Below, in pieces: positions 63,675 through 64,000 of a DNA stretch of 64,000 nt (positions are counted from its first letter, which is position 1; every line of letters begins with the position of its first letter). The notes under the pieces were generated by a model. It had not been told where the DNA came from and searched no databases. It saw only the letters and a list, made by a program, of their open reading frames with translations. The translations under genes were made by a program, and so were the position numbers. The stretch lies in the NCBI GenBank assembly GCA_938045585.1, contig CALIAU010000002.1:62001-126000 (forward strand), written 5' to 3'. The DNA comes from an uncultured Saprospiraceae bacterium. GTDB lineage: Bacteria > Bacteroidota > Bacteroidia > Chitinophagales > Saprospiraceae.

Positions 63675-64000
63675 ATGGGAAAACTAAAAAATACGGGGAT
63701 TTTTAGCAATGTCATGGCATTGGCTTTGTTTCTGTTTACTCTCCTATTAGTATTTACGCCTGAGTTTAGTTTTCTCAATAAGTTTTCCCACAATACCACC
63801 TATATTATGTTAGGCATGGTCGCCATGGGTTTAATGTTTTTACCTATGCGCAACCGTAAACTTATGTTTTCAAGTTTTACCTGTGCTGCAATTTTGTGTT
63901 TATTCCTCAAAGGTGCATCCAATAGTAATATTGTCTTACCAGAGGTAAACAATCTACCTTCATTAAGCATTGCACATATAAATTTGGGCAATGTCACAGA
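63675..64000 (+). CDS. Membrane protein, start only (perhaps endonuclease/exonuclease/phosphatase family)
   Basis: The window ends inside this gene; 108 residues are visible. Three hydrophobic segments (about 10-30, 43-58 and 67-82) are followed by LPSLSIAHINLGNVT, which resembles the first strand of endonuclease/exonuclease/phosphatase (EEP) domains (x-h-A-H-x-N-h) that follow an N-terminal three-helix anchor in many Bacteroidota proteins. The catalytic residues would lie beyond the window, so the assignment is a suggestion. It begins seven bases after the lamin-tail gene and may be in the same operon. Confidence 0.55.
   Translation, partial: MGKLKNTGIFSNVMALALFLFTLLLVFTPEFSFLNKFSHNTTYIMLGMVAMGLMFLPMRNRKLMFSSFTCAAILCLFLKGASNSNIVLPEVNNLPSLSIAHINLGNVT

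Overview
This window is chromosomal DNA from a member of the Bacteroidota, most likely of the class Saprospiria; the phylum is secure and the class is an inference. The evidence is AT-rich DNA, four or five secreted proteins with type IX secretion (T9SS) C-terminal sorting domains, many lipoproteins, Bacteroidota-typical families (DUF4199, DUF3127, DUF4159, DUF3467, DUF5777, BatA-type vWA proteins, HscB beside RseP), almost no Shine-Dalgarno sequences, and repeated matches to the Bacteroidota -7 promoter element TAnnTTTG upstream of genes. No phage, insertion sequence, CRISPR array or rRNA operon was seen. The one RNA gene supported is tRNA-Leu(CAA).

Layout. 1-2034: 3' part of a T9SS type-B secreted protein, followed by a GC-rich hairpin-forming intergenic patch. 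2305-8776: a co-directional run with a BatA/vWA membrane protein, a dihydroorotase-like protein that has lost key active-site residues, two DUF4199 membrane proteins, a GT2 glycosyltransferase, a Cys-rich lipoprotein and GmhA. 8849-15633: MeaB GTPase, an M23 peptidase, Bcp peroxiredoxin and several small Bacteroidota-type proteins, including a Trp-repeat secreted protein and a DUF3127 protein with an SSB-like acidic tip. 15740-15823: tRNA-Leu with its own promoter and terminator. 15967-20077: a periplasmic haem cluster (mono-haem lipoprotein, OB-fold protein, YceI, DUF5777 barrel, di-haem peroxidase, second mono-haem lipoprotein). 20084-23439: HscB-RseP, then divergent RsmE and a DUF4159 protein. 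23440-24206: a non-coding stretch with three copies of a ~97-bp structured repeat.

24207-32545: PspC protein, methyltransferase, DUF3467, a T9SS type-A protein, RuvB, NADP-isocitrate dehydrogenase and a GT-C-like membrane protein. 32562-40115: a lipoprotein, a 1351-residue T9SS adhesin-like protein, an IscA-type Fe-S carrier, and a 5'-nucleotidase apparently split over two genes in reversed order. 40438-49321: DnaA, RidA with a threonine dehydratase, ObgE-Adk, NlpC/P60, an omega-amidase-like enzyme, ribosomal protein L25, PRPP synthetase and an EamA transporter. 49322-55620: a GC-rich repeat patch, a VCBS/ASPIC-UnbV lipoprotein, a second gene-poor patch, gamma carbonic anhydrase, TraB/GumN and RlmB. 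55722-64000: an M36 metalloprotease with T9SS tail, a long coiled-coil protein, aspartate-semialdehyde dehydrogenase, a lamin-tail secreted protein, and the start of a membrane protein that may be an endonuclease/exonuclease/phosphatase.

Most genes are housekeeping or ordinary envelope genes. The best candidates for something little described are the haem/YceI/DUF5777 cluster, the degenerate dihydroorotase in its membrane-protein context, and the triple structured repeat at 23482-24055.
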